Below the pieces are notes generated by a model. It had not been told where the DNA came from. It made no database searches and was given only the letters and a program-made list of their open reading frames with translations. 64,000 nt of DNA from Fulverythrobacter ferritrahens. Lineage in GTDB: Bacteria; Pseudomonadota; Alphaproteobacteria; Sphingomonadales; Sphingomonadaceae. Positions 1 to 8,368 of the stretch are shown in pieces. How positions within the stretch are numbered: position 1 is the stretch's first letter; each line of letters opens with the position of its first letter. Position numbers and translations under genes: made by a program. Location: assembly GCF_020539485.1 (NCBI RefSeq), contig NZ_JACDXU010000001.1, positions 124,001 through 188,000 on the forward strand. Direction: 5' to 3'.

Positions 1-8
1 TTCCTAGC

Positions 9-707
9 CTAAATGGGGCGAACTTTGAGGACATCCAAAGAACCATGTTCCTCAAGCCAAGCCCAAACTTCATCGGTCACGTGTTGCAAAGTTGCCTGTT
101 CGTTTGCCAGAGCGTTGATAAAGAGTGCGACGTCCCCATCGCCCAACTCGTTTTCACGCTCAGCCTGTAGGGCTTCATAATCAGCAAACAATTGCTGAAT
201 TGTCGCAAGGAATTCTGAGGCCCTTGCGCCGTCTTGGACAGCAATAGCCTCTCGGCCACATTTCGCCATTTTGCTGCCGAGATCCGATTGCCCCAGCAAG
301 CGATCGAGTAGGTCTCCAATCGGTATCAGCGATCGAAATTGCCTCTGGACAATGTCATCCCAACGGGCGCGGAGGTCTCTATCCAGTCCGTTCAGTTCGC
401 GATTGAGATCCTGTTCATACGCGAAAACCGCCTTATCGAGGGCCGTGACATCGGCGGACTCCTCCAGCTGGTTGCCGACATCCCAAGCAAGCTCAAGCAC
501 ATCGCTCAGCTTCTCTGCTCGTCTCGATTCAGAGGCATAGTCAAGGCGTGTCGCGATCTCTCTCAGCGCCTCGATACGCTTTACCCGCTCTGCTGCCGAC
601 GCCAGACTTGTCGTCGCCTTTCCCAAGTTCTCGCCGAATTTTCGCTGCTCGACTGCTGTTGGCAGATCGGTCAGGAGATGTTCGAGTTCTGCAAGTGCAT
701 CAGACAT
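9..707 (-). CDS. Helical protein, last gene of Dpd-like operon
   Basis: This 232-residue protein is strongly charged, with long stretches of predicted helix and no recognisable catalytic motif, membrane segment or signal peptide. It starts 17 bases after the stop of the DpdH-like ATPase gene and is read on the same strand, so it is almost certainly the last visible gene of the four-gene operon that begins near 7.3 kb. By position it could be the DpdI equivalent of the 7-deazaguanine restriction cluster. That is an inference from gene order, not from sequence features. A structural or bridging role in a complex with the ATPase would fit its helical make-up. The window ends eight bases beyond its stop, so further operon genes may follow. 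Confidence 0.8.
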   Translation of the reverse strand: MSDALAELEHLLTDLPTAVEQRKFGENLGKATTSLASAAERVKRIEALREIATRLDYASESRRAEKLSDVLELAWDVGNQLEESADVTALDKAVFAYEQDLNRELNGLDRDLRARWDDIVQRQFRSLIPIGDLLDRLLGQSDLGSKMAKCGREAIAVQDGARASEFLATIQQLFADYEALQAERENELGDGDVALFINALANEQATLQHVTDEVWAWLEEHGSLDVLKVRPI

Positions 708-724
708 CGACTATGCTCACATCC

Positions 725-3700
725 TTAGTCCAGGCCGGTAGCCAATTTGATTTGCCGCCCGATCTCGTGAATTGCGGAGAGGGAAACTCCCTTTCCTGAA
801 GCACTGACGCAGTCGCGCGCATGATCGCGCAACTCCTGGACAGCCTTTTCGCCTGATCGAGCGAGTTCAAGAATATCCTGAAGTTCGCGTGCTGGCTGTT
901 CGGACAGCCAGGCAATTCGCAGCGGAAGCTTAGCCGGAATTTCATCGTCATCGAGAAAGGCGTCGATCAATTCTTCGACTGCAGGGAACCGCTCGGAGTT
1001 GCGCTCGATTGCTCGCGGCAACTCTGCCTTCCAGCTTGCAACCAATTCGAATGCCACGTTTGGAAGCAAATTCGACGACTGCGTGATTGCCTTGTCCAGT
1101 CGATCCAGATGGCTTTCGATTGAAGCCTTTCGCAGCAAGAAGTCGAGCGCTTCGGCGCGATCCTTGACCTGTTTGAACTCAACAGATGCGATCGTAGACC
1201 GGTTCTTGTTCCAGTAACCGGCCAACTCCTTGGCTTTGCGCATGTTCTCGGGCAGCCCGAGGTCGGCCTCAGGCGCTTCAACCATGAATCCGCTGTCCCT
1301 CAATTGGATGATCGCCGCCAGGGTTTCGCTTGAATCGATCAAGCCAGGCGATTCCGTCGAGATGAGTTGCCTCAAGTCGACTCGAATGCGCTCGTGCCAG
1401 TTCTTGGTAGCGTTCAACCAGTCGTTCCAGGGCTTGGAGCGCGCGCCAGGATCACTGACAGCTTCATCTTCATCACTGAGTATGTTGCGCAGTTGGTCGA
1501 TCGGCTCTGCCTTCGGATCGAGCACGCCTCGCAGCCATGCCCGAGCCTGGAGAACCTGCGTCATGGCGCCGACCGGAGACCAGATCTTACTGTCTTCCGT
1601 CAATGGCAGGCGGCGTTCGAGATAATCGACCGCGAGGGTTTCCAGGCGGCGCATCAGAATTGACAGGTTCCGAAGATGGAAAGCCCGATCCTCGGTACCA
1701 AGTGTATCCCGGTCGATATCGAGAGTGAGATAACTTTCAAGCCCGACACGAACCCACTCTTCTGGCGGAATTACCAGATAGTCGCGCGATCCGGACGTGC
1801 TGCCGTGGAGCTTGACCATCTCCTGTGTGATGATCTTGTCGAACAGGAAGGGAGCAACGCCGGTCGAACGCTTATCGAGACTATCGACGAGTAAGTGCAG
1901 CAAGCCATTCCATTGGCTCGCGTTCTCAAGTCCTTTGCCTTGCACCCATTTGGCGAGATCGAGCCGCATCTGCTCGCGCTTGTTGCGAGTGGGCCCGCGG
2001 TTGCGAGGAGGGACGCTCGTCCGGTTCGTATTCCTCGAAGTGACCTCAGATATGAGACGCCGCCTTTGCTCACCTGGCTCTGCGACTTCGGTTTCCTTCG
2101 TTTCCTCCGTGGCTGGCGATGGTTCTTGAGAGGGAGGCGCAGGTGACGGGGCGACGGCTGGCCCAGCCATCGTCGCCTCATCTTGGCCAATCCAAGGCAG
2201 CCCAAACGCCTCGAAGATCGTTCGGGTAACGCCAGCGAAAGCGAGCTCGCCTTCGAGTTCGACCGTGTCAGCGGATTCTGGATTTCCCCAGTAGGTAACC
2301 AGCCGGCGGAATCTCCGCGCCTGATCATCGTCTTCGATTTGAGCGGCAATTATCTGCCCGAGACGGGGTGCCACAGCGATATCGGGCTTCCGTGACGGCT
2401 CAAACGCCGAATGCTCGATCAGAGGTCCAGGGAATCTCTGTTGTTCCAAGAGTTCCGGCTGCGAGAGGTTCGGTACAACAACGGCCTGCAATATACCGCG
2501 CGGCGTACGCCATGTCTGGCCATCATCATCCACCTTGAGCGCTTCGTAGAACCTCGCGAGAGCTGTTTCCGTAAAGGGGAATAGTCCAACACCTTCGCTA
2601 TCGCCGAAAGTCTTGAAACAACTCTCCTGTTTAGCGCAGGCATTGCAGGGATTTGGCGGTGGCTCGAGCCCGCTTGAATCTTGGTTTGCTGTTCGCCAGG
2701 CTCTCAAGGCATCGGATCCTGCACGCACCGCGTTAAGATAGCGCGATACGAAGGCGACACGTTCTTTACCTTCCAGATCGTCGACATCGCCTCCGGCCAT
2801 TTCGCCCAACCGGATCTCATGCGTGATCCGTTGGCGATAGTTGGCCTGAAGTTGTCTATAGTACGCGGGCGTAAGGCCAACGACCGAGATCAATGGACAA
2901 ACGTCCTGCTCCGCCTCGTCTCCTCGTGCCGTAGCGTTGAAAACCAGCACGTCGATCAGGCTGTCATCGAGGCCTTCCCAACTTGTAATATCCTCTAGCA
3001 GAAGGACGAGGCGCATATCCCGGGTTGCCAACGCCTGTCGGACCTTTCGGAAAAGGGTCTTGAGACCCTGTGCAGAAACGCCAAGGACATTCTGGATCGC
3101 ATCGTTTCTTCGGCGATTCAGCGACGCGATCAACTCCAGCGTGGTAGGAATTTCGTCCGCAATTTCACTGGCGATTTCGTCGGGAAGCCAGTTGTCGCGC
3201 TTTAGGCTCTTGATCTTGTCGGATTCGGTCGCGAGAGCACTACCGAGTTTCTTGGCTCCACCTAGGAGTTGTGACGCATATTTGTAGGTGATGTCTCCAA
3301 GTTCAGCGACGTCGAATACATTGAAGGAGGCGCTTTGCTGATCACGGTTGCCATCGGCTCCGTCCAGCAATGTCAGTATCCGAGAGGGAGCAGACCATTG
3401 GCTCCGTATCTGGCTGTTCCCGAGCAATTCATCTGGGCGATAGCGCTCGCACCACCGTTCGTCAGGCATCTCTTCCTCGAAATGCCCTGGGGCCATCATC
3501 GCAGAAAGCGTGTTCAGAAAGATATTGGCTCGCCCCTGCAGGGTCGCTCGCTGGGGCGTGCCGAGCCCTTCGAAATGCTCGTGAAATTCTTCAGGGAGAC
3601 GGTCCTTTAACTGTCGTAGAGCTCCTTCGAGACTCCCGTCTGCGCGTCTCAGAAGGAGCTTTACGTCTTTACCTTTCGGCCAATTGACCGAGAGCCATCG

Positions 3701-3961
3701 TATGAGGTGTGACTTACCTGATCCCGGCTCACCCTGAACCACACAAAAAGCATGCTCTCTATCGGGATCGGATAGGGAAGTGAGTACCGCCTGCTCATCT
3801 GCCCCCTCCAAGTCCGCCGCGCTGGTGCCACTGACCTCGAAACCATGGATTGGCGTATGTGTCGCGAGAAAGACTGCATCATCGCCCTCAAGGGCCTCTG
3901 TAACCAGCATCGAGCGCGTTTGTTGTGCGGTCCAGCAAACGCGGAAAGGATGTTCACTCAT
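725..3961 (-). CDS. dpdH: DpdH-like P-loop ATPase
   Basis: This 1078-residue protein has a clear Walker A motif (GEPGSGKS, residues 77-84) and a probable Walker B in a hydrophobic strand ending LLLED near residue 320. A four-cysteine cluster (CNACAKQESC type) near residue 430 probably binds zinc. A low-complexity Pro/Glu-rich linker near residue 640 separates the N-terminal ATPase half from a long helical C-terminal half. Size, ATPase fold and position after a RecQ-like helicase gene and a ~300-residue partner match DpdH of the dpdA-K cluster, in which dpdD-K are thought to carry the restriction activity. Its start overlaps the upstream stop by one base (TGATG), indicating translational coupling. 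The family assignment is from memory of gene order and architecture; a profile search would settle it. Confidence 0.75.
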   Translation of the reverse strand: MSEHPFRVCWTAQQTRSMLVTEALEGDDAVFLATHTPIHGFEVSGTSAADLEGADEQAVLTSLSDPDREHAFCVVQGEPGSGKSHLIRWLSVNWPKGKDVKLLLRRADGSLEGALRQLKDRLPEEFHEHFEGLGTPQRATLQGRANIFLNTLSAMMAPGHFEEEMPDERWCERYRPDELLGNSQIRSQWSAPSRILTLLDGADGNRDQQSASFNVFDVAELGDITYKYASQLLGGAKKLGSALATESDKIKSLKRDNWLPDEIASEIADEIPTTLELIASLNRRRNDAIQNVLGVSAQGLKTLFRKVRQALATRDMRLVLLLEDITSWEGLDDSLIDVLVFNATARGDEAEQDVCPLISVVGLTPAYYRQLQANYRQRITHEIRLGEMAGGDVDDLEGKERVAFVSRYLNAVRAGSDALRAWRTANQDSSGLEPPPNPCNACAKQESCFKTFGDSEGVGLFPFTETALARFYEALKVDDDGQTWRTPRGILQAVVVPNLSQPELLEQQRFPGPLIEHSAFEPSRKPDIAVAPRLGQIIAAQIEDDDQARRFRRLVTYWGNPESADTVELEGELAFAGVTRTIFEAFGLPWIGQDEATMAGPAVAPSPAPPSQEPSPATEETKETEVAEPGEQRRRLISEVTSRNTNRTSVPPRNRGPTRNKREQMRLDLAKWVQGKGLENASQWNGLLHLLVDSLDKRSTGVAPFLFDKIITQEMVKLHGSTSGSRDYLVIPPEEWVRVGLESYLTLDIDRDTLGTEDRAFHLRNLSILMRRLETLAVDYLERRLPLTEDSKIWSPVGAMTQVLQARAWLRGVLDPKAEPIDQLRNILSDEDEAVSDPGARSKPWNDWLNATKNWHERIRVDLRQLISTESPGLIDSSETLAAIIQLRDSGFMVEAPEADLGLPENMRKAKELAGYWNKNRSTIASVEFKQVKDRAEALDFLLRKASIESHLDRLDKAITQSSNLLPNVAFELVASWKAELPRAIERNSERFPAVEELIDAFLDDDEIPAKLPLRIAWLSEQPARELQDILELARSGEKAVQELRDHARDCVSASGKGVSLSAIHEIGRQIKLATGLD

Positions 3962-4854
3962 CAGTGCTTCACCTCGGGCCAGATTTCGACCTCATCGAAG
4001 CTTACGCTGCGCGTGGTGGGATCCGGGCAAAGCGAGATTGCATCGGCGGTATCCCGCGACAGCTTGAGCGAGATCTTCCCTTCCGAACTCAGGTCCCGCA
4101 GAGCGTTGCTCAAAACCGCTGAAAGCGTCCTGGTGTCTGCGGTGTAGCCTTTCCTTGCGCATGCCTGCCTAAACAGTCGCCCCCTATCCAAGTAAGGACA
4201 CCGGTTCGCCAAGAGGTCAACAAAGGCTCCGGCCGGCATGGAAGTTTGCTCTTCGACGCCGGCTCTCCGCATCTCAATCTCGATCCGCCTCGCCGGCAAA
4301 GGATAATCCACCAGCCTAGCGTCAGGCATCTTGACGCTCAGTCCCATGAAGAGCAGCCAACGTCTCCACGCAGGGACTTTGGTCGGATTCATTAGCCGCC
4401 CGTCCTCGTCCTCGCCGACCAATCCAGCATCCACGAGATCGGCGAATTCAGCAGCCCCCAACTCATAGAGCCAGCCCAAATCACGCCGGGAATGGCTTTC
4501 GACCACCAGCCACGCATAGGCTTCGGCAATGACCGCTTCGATATTGCCTTCATCTCGACTGCAAAGAAAATCGTGGACGTAGTCCGCCAACTGCGCCGGT
4601 GTCTTTAGCTCGCCCACATCGTGCAATTGGATCTCGTCTCCATTGCGTTCGACCAGTTCCAGCGCTGTCGCGGCCCCTGTTCCGTTTGCGGCATTCGTCG
4701 CCTGAGCCGCGACCTGCTGCCCTCCAGCGGAATAGCCAGGGTTTAAGATGGAAGAAAATTCACCGCGCGGAAGTCTCCCACCCAGAGCGCCTAGTCCCGC
4801 AATCAAAGACCAGACACGCTCTGGCGTACCTTGAGGGTTAGAGAGAATACTCAT
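3961..4854 (-). CDS. dpdG: DpdG-like operon partner protein
   Basis: This 297-residue soluble protein has no catalytic motif that I recognise. It lies nine bases downstream of the RecQ-like helicase gene and its stop overlaps the start of the ATPase gene, so all three are coupled. The C-terminal half (about residues 180-290) looks like small winged-helix-type units with alternating short helices and strands. In the Dpd restriction cluster the order helicase, ~300-residue protein, ~1000-residue ATPase corresponds to dpdF, dpdG and dpdH, and this gene takes the dpdG slot. Function is unknown; by context it would be an adaptor or DNA-binding subunit of the restriction complex. Confidence 0.7.
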   Translation of the reverse strand: MSILSNPQGTPERVWSLIAGLGALGGRLPRGEFSSILNPGYSAGGQQVAAQATNAANGTGAATALELVERNGDEIQLHDVGELKTPAQLADYVHDFLCSRDEGNIEAVIAEAYAWLVVESHSRRDLGWLYELGAAEFADLVDAGLVGEDEDGRLMNPTKVPAWRRWLLFMGLSVKMPDARLVDYPLPARRIEIEMRRAGVEEQTSMPAGAFVDLLANRCPYLDRGRLFRQACARKGYTADTRTLSAVLSNALRDLSSEGKISLKLSRDTADAISLCPDPTTRSVSFDEVEIWPEVKH

Positions 4855-4863
4855 TCCTAGAAC

Positions 4864-7311
4864 TCAGCCCCCTGCCAAAGACATGAGAAATTCTTGTGAG
4901 ATTGGTGCGTGATGGGAAACCCACTGGTCAAATCTACGCCCACGATACTGCCTGTCCCGCCTTGCAACGACAATAGAGGTAAATGCCGCATCCTTAGCCC
5001 ATTGAACAAAGCGTTCTACGTGCCACCCGTTTCTTTCATCAGGAGAGACGAGCAATGCGGTCGGCAGATTGGCAAGTTTGCGGCCTTCGGTCCATTCATC
5101 CAGTGTAAGAATAAGTCCGAGCACTTTAGGATCTTGACCAAGGGCATCCGCAATCCCCTCGGCGAGTTCTGCATCGACCACAAATTGCTGGATCCCGATG
5201 CTCGTGATTGTGTGGACCAGCGCTGGCAAATTGGTCTCAAGAGTACGATCCACGGGTTCGACCAAATGCACGCCATGAGAGATCTTCGAGTTTTCGAAGG
5301 CGGGCGTGTCCTGCCAGGCCGCCTCCAGGCCCATGGCCTCAACATGCCGCGGGGGCCTGATCAACTGATCTCTGCAGTGAGGACAACGACCGCAACTCGG
5401 CAGGCAGGTATTGGGCTCGATGAGCTCGAAGGCTGTCCTCACCATGCATGCATCAAGCGGCTTGCGGACGAGATTGAGCCAGGGTGTTAATTCGTCTCGT
5501 GCGTTGGCCACTTCTCGATCGCGATGCTCATAAATCTTGTCCCAGGCCGATGTAGGGTCATCGGACAGAAGGCCGCCGTCACTGATTTCGATCTCCCATA
5601 CGCGCGCTTCGTCACCGCCCTTTGGCTTCACGGCTTTGATTGAAATGGCCTGAGCGCGCTGAAGAAGCGTGAGCAACGCCATGTTCCAATTTCGATTATA
5701 GTCTGTCGATTCTGGCCGAAGGCCCTCTCTGATCGCGTTGAGGTCGACGCTCATGTGCCATTTGCCGCCCACCCAGCCTTGGTCCGTTGCTGAGGATCGC
5801 ATCGCCGCCCATCGCTTCTCGGCCAACTCGCGCGTCAACCAGCCGCCAACGGCCATCCGTCGAGCTGTTGAAACATCATCTCCGCCTTCTCTAGAGCCAG
5901 TAAACAGCAAGGCGGCGAATGCTTGCCCACCATCGCGCGCGGCGCGACCGATTTCCTGATACCAGCGTGCCGCGCTCTCCGGCAGGCACGCATGAATGAC
6001 GGAACGGACATCGGCCTTGTCGATGCCGATACCAAAAGCAGACGTTGCAACGATCAGATCGTAGTGATTGTTTGACCAATCCTCGATGATCCGCCGTCTA
6101 TCTGCCGAACCCGTGTCACCCGTGAAGAGAGCCATCTTTTGGTAGCCTCGATCATCGGACAACCATTTGAAAATGCGTTCTGCATCGACCACTTCGGTCG
6201 TGTAAACAATTGCTGGGCGAGGGGCACGATCGACCACGAACGACAGCGCTTCCTGCCTTTCCTCGTCGGAACTGCACTGGCTAACAACGATATCATGTTC
6301 GTAGCGCGGGACCCTGGCGTCGATCTCCAGCCACTCGCCAGTTAGCGACCAATCGCGCCGCAGGATTGCTCGTGCTGAAGGTGGCATGGTCGCGGACAGC
6401 AGCACCGCACGCACGTCGGGGTTGGATTTACGAAGCTCCGCGAGCAATCCGGGAAGGCGTTGGAAGTCGGGACGAAAGCTTCTGCCCCAACTCTCAATTA
6501 TATGCGCTTCATCGACAAATAAGTGGGTAAGGCGGCCGTTAAGTCCAAATGCGGCGGCTTCAGGCGAAGCGACCTCTACTAATCGACTGACAATATCTGA
6601 GCGAAGTGCAAGCTCTGGACCCAGAAGCAAGATAGGGATTTCTCCGCGCCTGAATGCATCGACCACATCTCGGATACCTTCACTGCCGAGATCTCCGATC
6701 AACGCGCGGCTACCCTCCAAACCCGGGATTCCCCGCAAAGTTCGCTCATGGTCGAGTGCTAGCGCTATTGTCGGTGTCACAACGACTACGCACGAACCCA
6801 CGTGCGATTCCCTTCCGTGAAGGGCTGCCAACTGAAACATCAAGCTTTTACCAGCACCTGTCGGGAGCGACACAAGCAATCCCGATCCAGCAGGGGCAGT
6901 AAAGAGAGCCCGGACCGCGGCCTTTTGGGAAAGTGATCGATAGCCGGGAAGACTGGTCAGACGACGCAGAATGCCATCGCCGACACCTTCCTCAAGATAG
7001 CGTCGACTCTGGGAATCGACGTGGATCTGAGGCCACCAGAACGGTCCGTCCTCGTCACGTATCCGGATCGCGCTTGGACCGATCCTAGCGAGACCAAATC
7101 GCGCAAGACCCTCATCGCTGAATCCAGAAAACTCGTGATCGTCAGATTCAAATCTTCCACCACTCAGCCATGCCAACGTCCGAAGCAATGCAAGCCGATC
7201 ACACTCACTGGTGCTCCGGTCCAAGGCCGCCAGAGTTCGCGTTCTCAATGCCGGGGCCCATGCCTGTGAGAGCCATGGATTGTAACGGGCAGGTTCTGAT
7301 CCAGTGCTCAT
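4864..7311 (-). CDS. dpdF: DpdF-like RecQ-family DNA helicase
   Basis: This is an 815-residue superfamily 2 helicase of RecQ type. Visible motifs are Walker A TGAGKS (151-156), DEAH (267-270), SAT (306-308), a GIGID motif V region near 430 and an EIGRAARDG motif VI near 455. A CxxCxxCxxC-like zinc cluster (CLPSCGRCPHC) lies near residue 640. RecQ enzymes translocate 3' to 5' on single-stranded DNA; the HRDC domain of housekeeping RecQ is not evident, and an extra ~120-residue N-terminal region is present. I chose the ATG at 7311 because a purine-rich GAAGAAG lies just upstream; an extension would require a non-ATG start. It is the first large gene of the operon, and its order with the following genes matches dpdF-dpdG-dpdH. 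Confidence 0.8.
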   Translation of the reverse strand: MSTGSEPARYNPWLSQAWAPALRTRTLAALDRSTSECDRLALLRTLAWLSGGRFESDDHEFSGFSDEGLARFGLARIGPSAIRIRDEDGPFWWPQIHVDSQSRRYLEEGVGDGILRRLTSLPGYRSLSQKAAVRALFTAPAGSGLLVSLPTGAGKSLMFQLAALHGRESHVGSCVVVVTPTIALALDHERTLRGIPGLEGSRALIGDLGSEGIRDVVDAFRRGEIPILLLGPELALRSDIVSRLVEVASPEAAAFGLNGRLTHLFVDEAHIIESWGRSFRPDFQRLPGLLAELRKSNPDVRAVLLSATMPPSARAILRRDWSLTGEWLEIDARVPRYEHDIVVSQCSSDEERQEALSFVVDRAPRPAIVYTTEVVDAERIFKWLSDDRGYQKMALFTGDTGSADRRRIIEDWSNNHYDLIVATSAFGIGIDKADVRSVIHACLPESAARWYQEIGRAARDGGQAFAALLFTGSREGGDDVSTARRMAVGGWLTRELAEKRWAAMRSSATDQGWVGGKWHMSVDLNAIREGLRPESTDYNRNWNMALLTLLQRAQAISIKAVKPKGGDEARVWEIEISDGGLLSDDPTSAWDKIYEHRDREVANARDELTPWLNLVRKPLDACMVRTAFELIEPNTCLPSCGRCPHCRDQLIRPPRHVEAMGLEAAWQDTPAFENSKISHGVHLVEPVDRTLETNLPALVHTITSIGIQQFVVDAELAEGIADALGQDPKVLGLILTLDEWTEGRKLANLPTALLVSPDERNGWHVERFVQWAKDAAFTSIVVARRDRQYRGRRFDQWVSHHAPISQEFLMSLAGG

Positions 7312-7409
7312 GGCTCTCACTTCTTCCAGAGCCAAACACAAAAATCAAAGCATCATCGCTACATCTTGTTGAACCAAAAGAGGATTGGCCCATCGATCGC
7401 GACAAAGGG

Positions 7410-7604
7410 CTAATCAGGCTGTTTCTTCAATCTTGGACCATGTGAAAGATAGCGCTCAACCTTCTCCACGGTTCGCCGGCGCGGCCGGCGGCCAGCCCTT
7501 AGATCAAGCACAAAGCGCGGATCACCGACGGCGCGGCGCCCGAACCGCGTTGCCGAAATGTGCGTTTCCTCGAGATGACGCTCGATGCGATCCAGCAATT
7601 CCAT
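7410..7604 (-). CDS. Small HTH-like DNA-binding protein
   Basis: This basic protein of 64 residues has a predicted three-to-four-helix fold like the small Cro/XRE-type regulators often paired with an S24 repressor. Key features are an N-terminal helix MELLDRIERHL, a central turn with FGRRAVGD and an arginine-rich helix with RRRTVEKVERYL. The start at 7604 is preceded by a good ribosome binding site (GAGGTGG, five to six bases away); the longer reading frame upstream has none. It lies about 100 bases before the helicase gene on the same strand, so it probably heads the defence operon and may work as the Cro-like counterpart of the divergent repressor. Exact family uncertain. Confidence 0.75.
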   Translation of the reverse strand: MELLDRIERHLEETHISATRFGRRAVGDPRFVLDLRAGRRPRRRTVEKVERYLSHGPRLKKQPD

Positions 7605-7632
7605 AATCCACCTCGACTCACTCGGCACTTGT

Positions 7633-7647
7633 GTTCCTGTTTTGTTC
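7633..7647. promoter_or_regulatory. LexA-type box GTTC-N7-GTTC
   Basis: The sequence GTTCCTGTTTTGTTC fits the alphaproteobacterial LexA consensus GTTC-N7-GTTC exactly, with a T-rich spacer. It lies between the divergent HTH/dpd operon and the S24 repressor gene. Its right half-site overlaps the repressor palindrome at 7644-7658. The motif match is seen directly; binding by host LexA is inferred. Confidence 0.6.
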
Positions 7648-7658
7648 CTATTAGGAAC
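7644..7658. promoter_or_regulatory. Perfect palindrome, likely S24 repressor operator
   Basis: GTTCCTA-T-TAGGAAC is a perfect 7-bp inverted repeat with a one-base centre, about 60 bases before the repressor start. A further half-site (TAGGAAA) follows near 7672. This layout is typical of an autoregulated divergent CI/Cro-type switch. It shares four bases with the LexA box, so the two proteins could compete. Confidence 0.6.
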
Positions 7659-7716
7659 GACCCGATGAGTCTAGGAAATTTCCTTTATCCCGGCATCGGC
7701 CGGAAGGGTGCAAGCG

Positions 7717-8352
7717 ATGGAACAAGTACGGGAAGAACTCGACAGGCTGATCCAGCAAAGGCGGCTTGGTTATTCCTCGATCTCCCGCATGATCGGCCGC
7801 AACTCGTCATATATCCAACAGTTCATCAAGCGGGGTTCTCCACGTCGATTGGACGATGCCGACCGCCGTACGCTGGCGAGTTTCTTTGGTGTCGATGAGC
7901 AACTCCTGGGCGGACCGCCTTTGCCGGTGCGCGATGGCTTGATCGAAATCCCCGTGCTCGATGTCGATGCATCAGCCGGTTTCGGAGCAATTGCCGAGAG
8001 CGAAACTGCGCATACACGTTTCGGCTTCGACGAACGTTGGCTCGCTCGGCTGACGCCTGCAAAGAGCCCCAGCCTCTCGATCATTCATGTCCTGGGCGAC
8101 TCCATGGAGCCTACGCTTAGCGACGGAGACGAGGTCATGGTCGATGCGTCCGACCACGGTTCCCGGTTGCGTGACGGGATTTATGTCCTGCGCGCCGACG
8201 ATGCTCTCGTCGTCAAGCGCGTCACCCTCAAGCCTGGTGGGCGCAAGATAACGATTAGCAGCGACAACCCGGCCTACCCGAGTTGGGACGACGTCGACAG
8301 ATCTGAAATCCAGGTCGTCGGTAGGGTCATCTGGTTCGGGCGTGCGATCTGA
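7717..8352 (+). CDS. S24 (CI/LexA-like) transcriptional repressor
   Basis: This 211-residue repressor combines an N-terminal DNA-binding region (about residues 5-65) with a C-terminal S24 peptidase domain. The catalytic Ser is in GDSMEP (Ser129) and the Lys in VVKRV (Lys167). An Ala-Gly pair at 87-88 (ASAGFG) has the position and context of the autocleavage bond. S24 repressors cut themselves when stimulated by RecA filaments, releasing their operators. I chose the ATG at 7717, nine bases after AAGG, over an in-frame GTG at 7708. It is divergent from the HTH and dpd-like operon and shares its promoter region with a LexA box and a palindrome, so it most likely controls that operon and itself. 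Confidence 0.85.
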   Translation: MEQVREELDRLIQQRRLGYSSISRMIGRNSSYIQQFIKRGSPRRLDDADRRTLASFFGVDEQLLGGPPLPVRDGLIEIPVLDVDASAGFGAIAESETAHTRFGFDERWLARLTPAKSPSLSIIHVLGDSMEPTLSDGDEVMVDASDHGSRLRDGIYVLRADDALVVKRVTLKPGGRKITISSDNPAYPSWDDVDRSEIQVVGRVIWFGRAI

Positions 8353-8368
8353 GATCGGTTGCCAGGTT

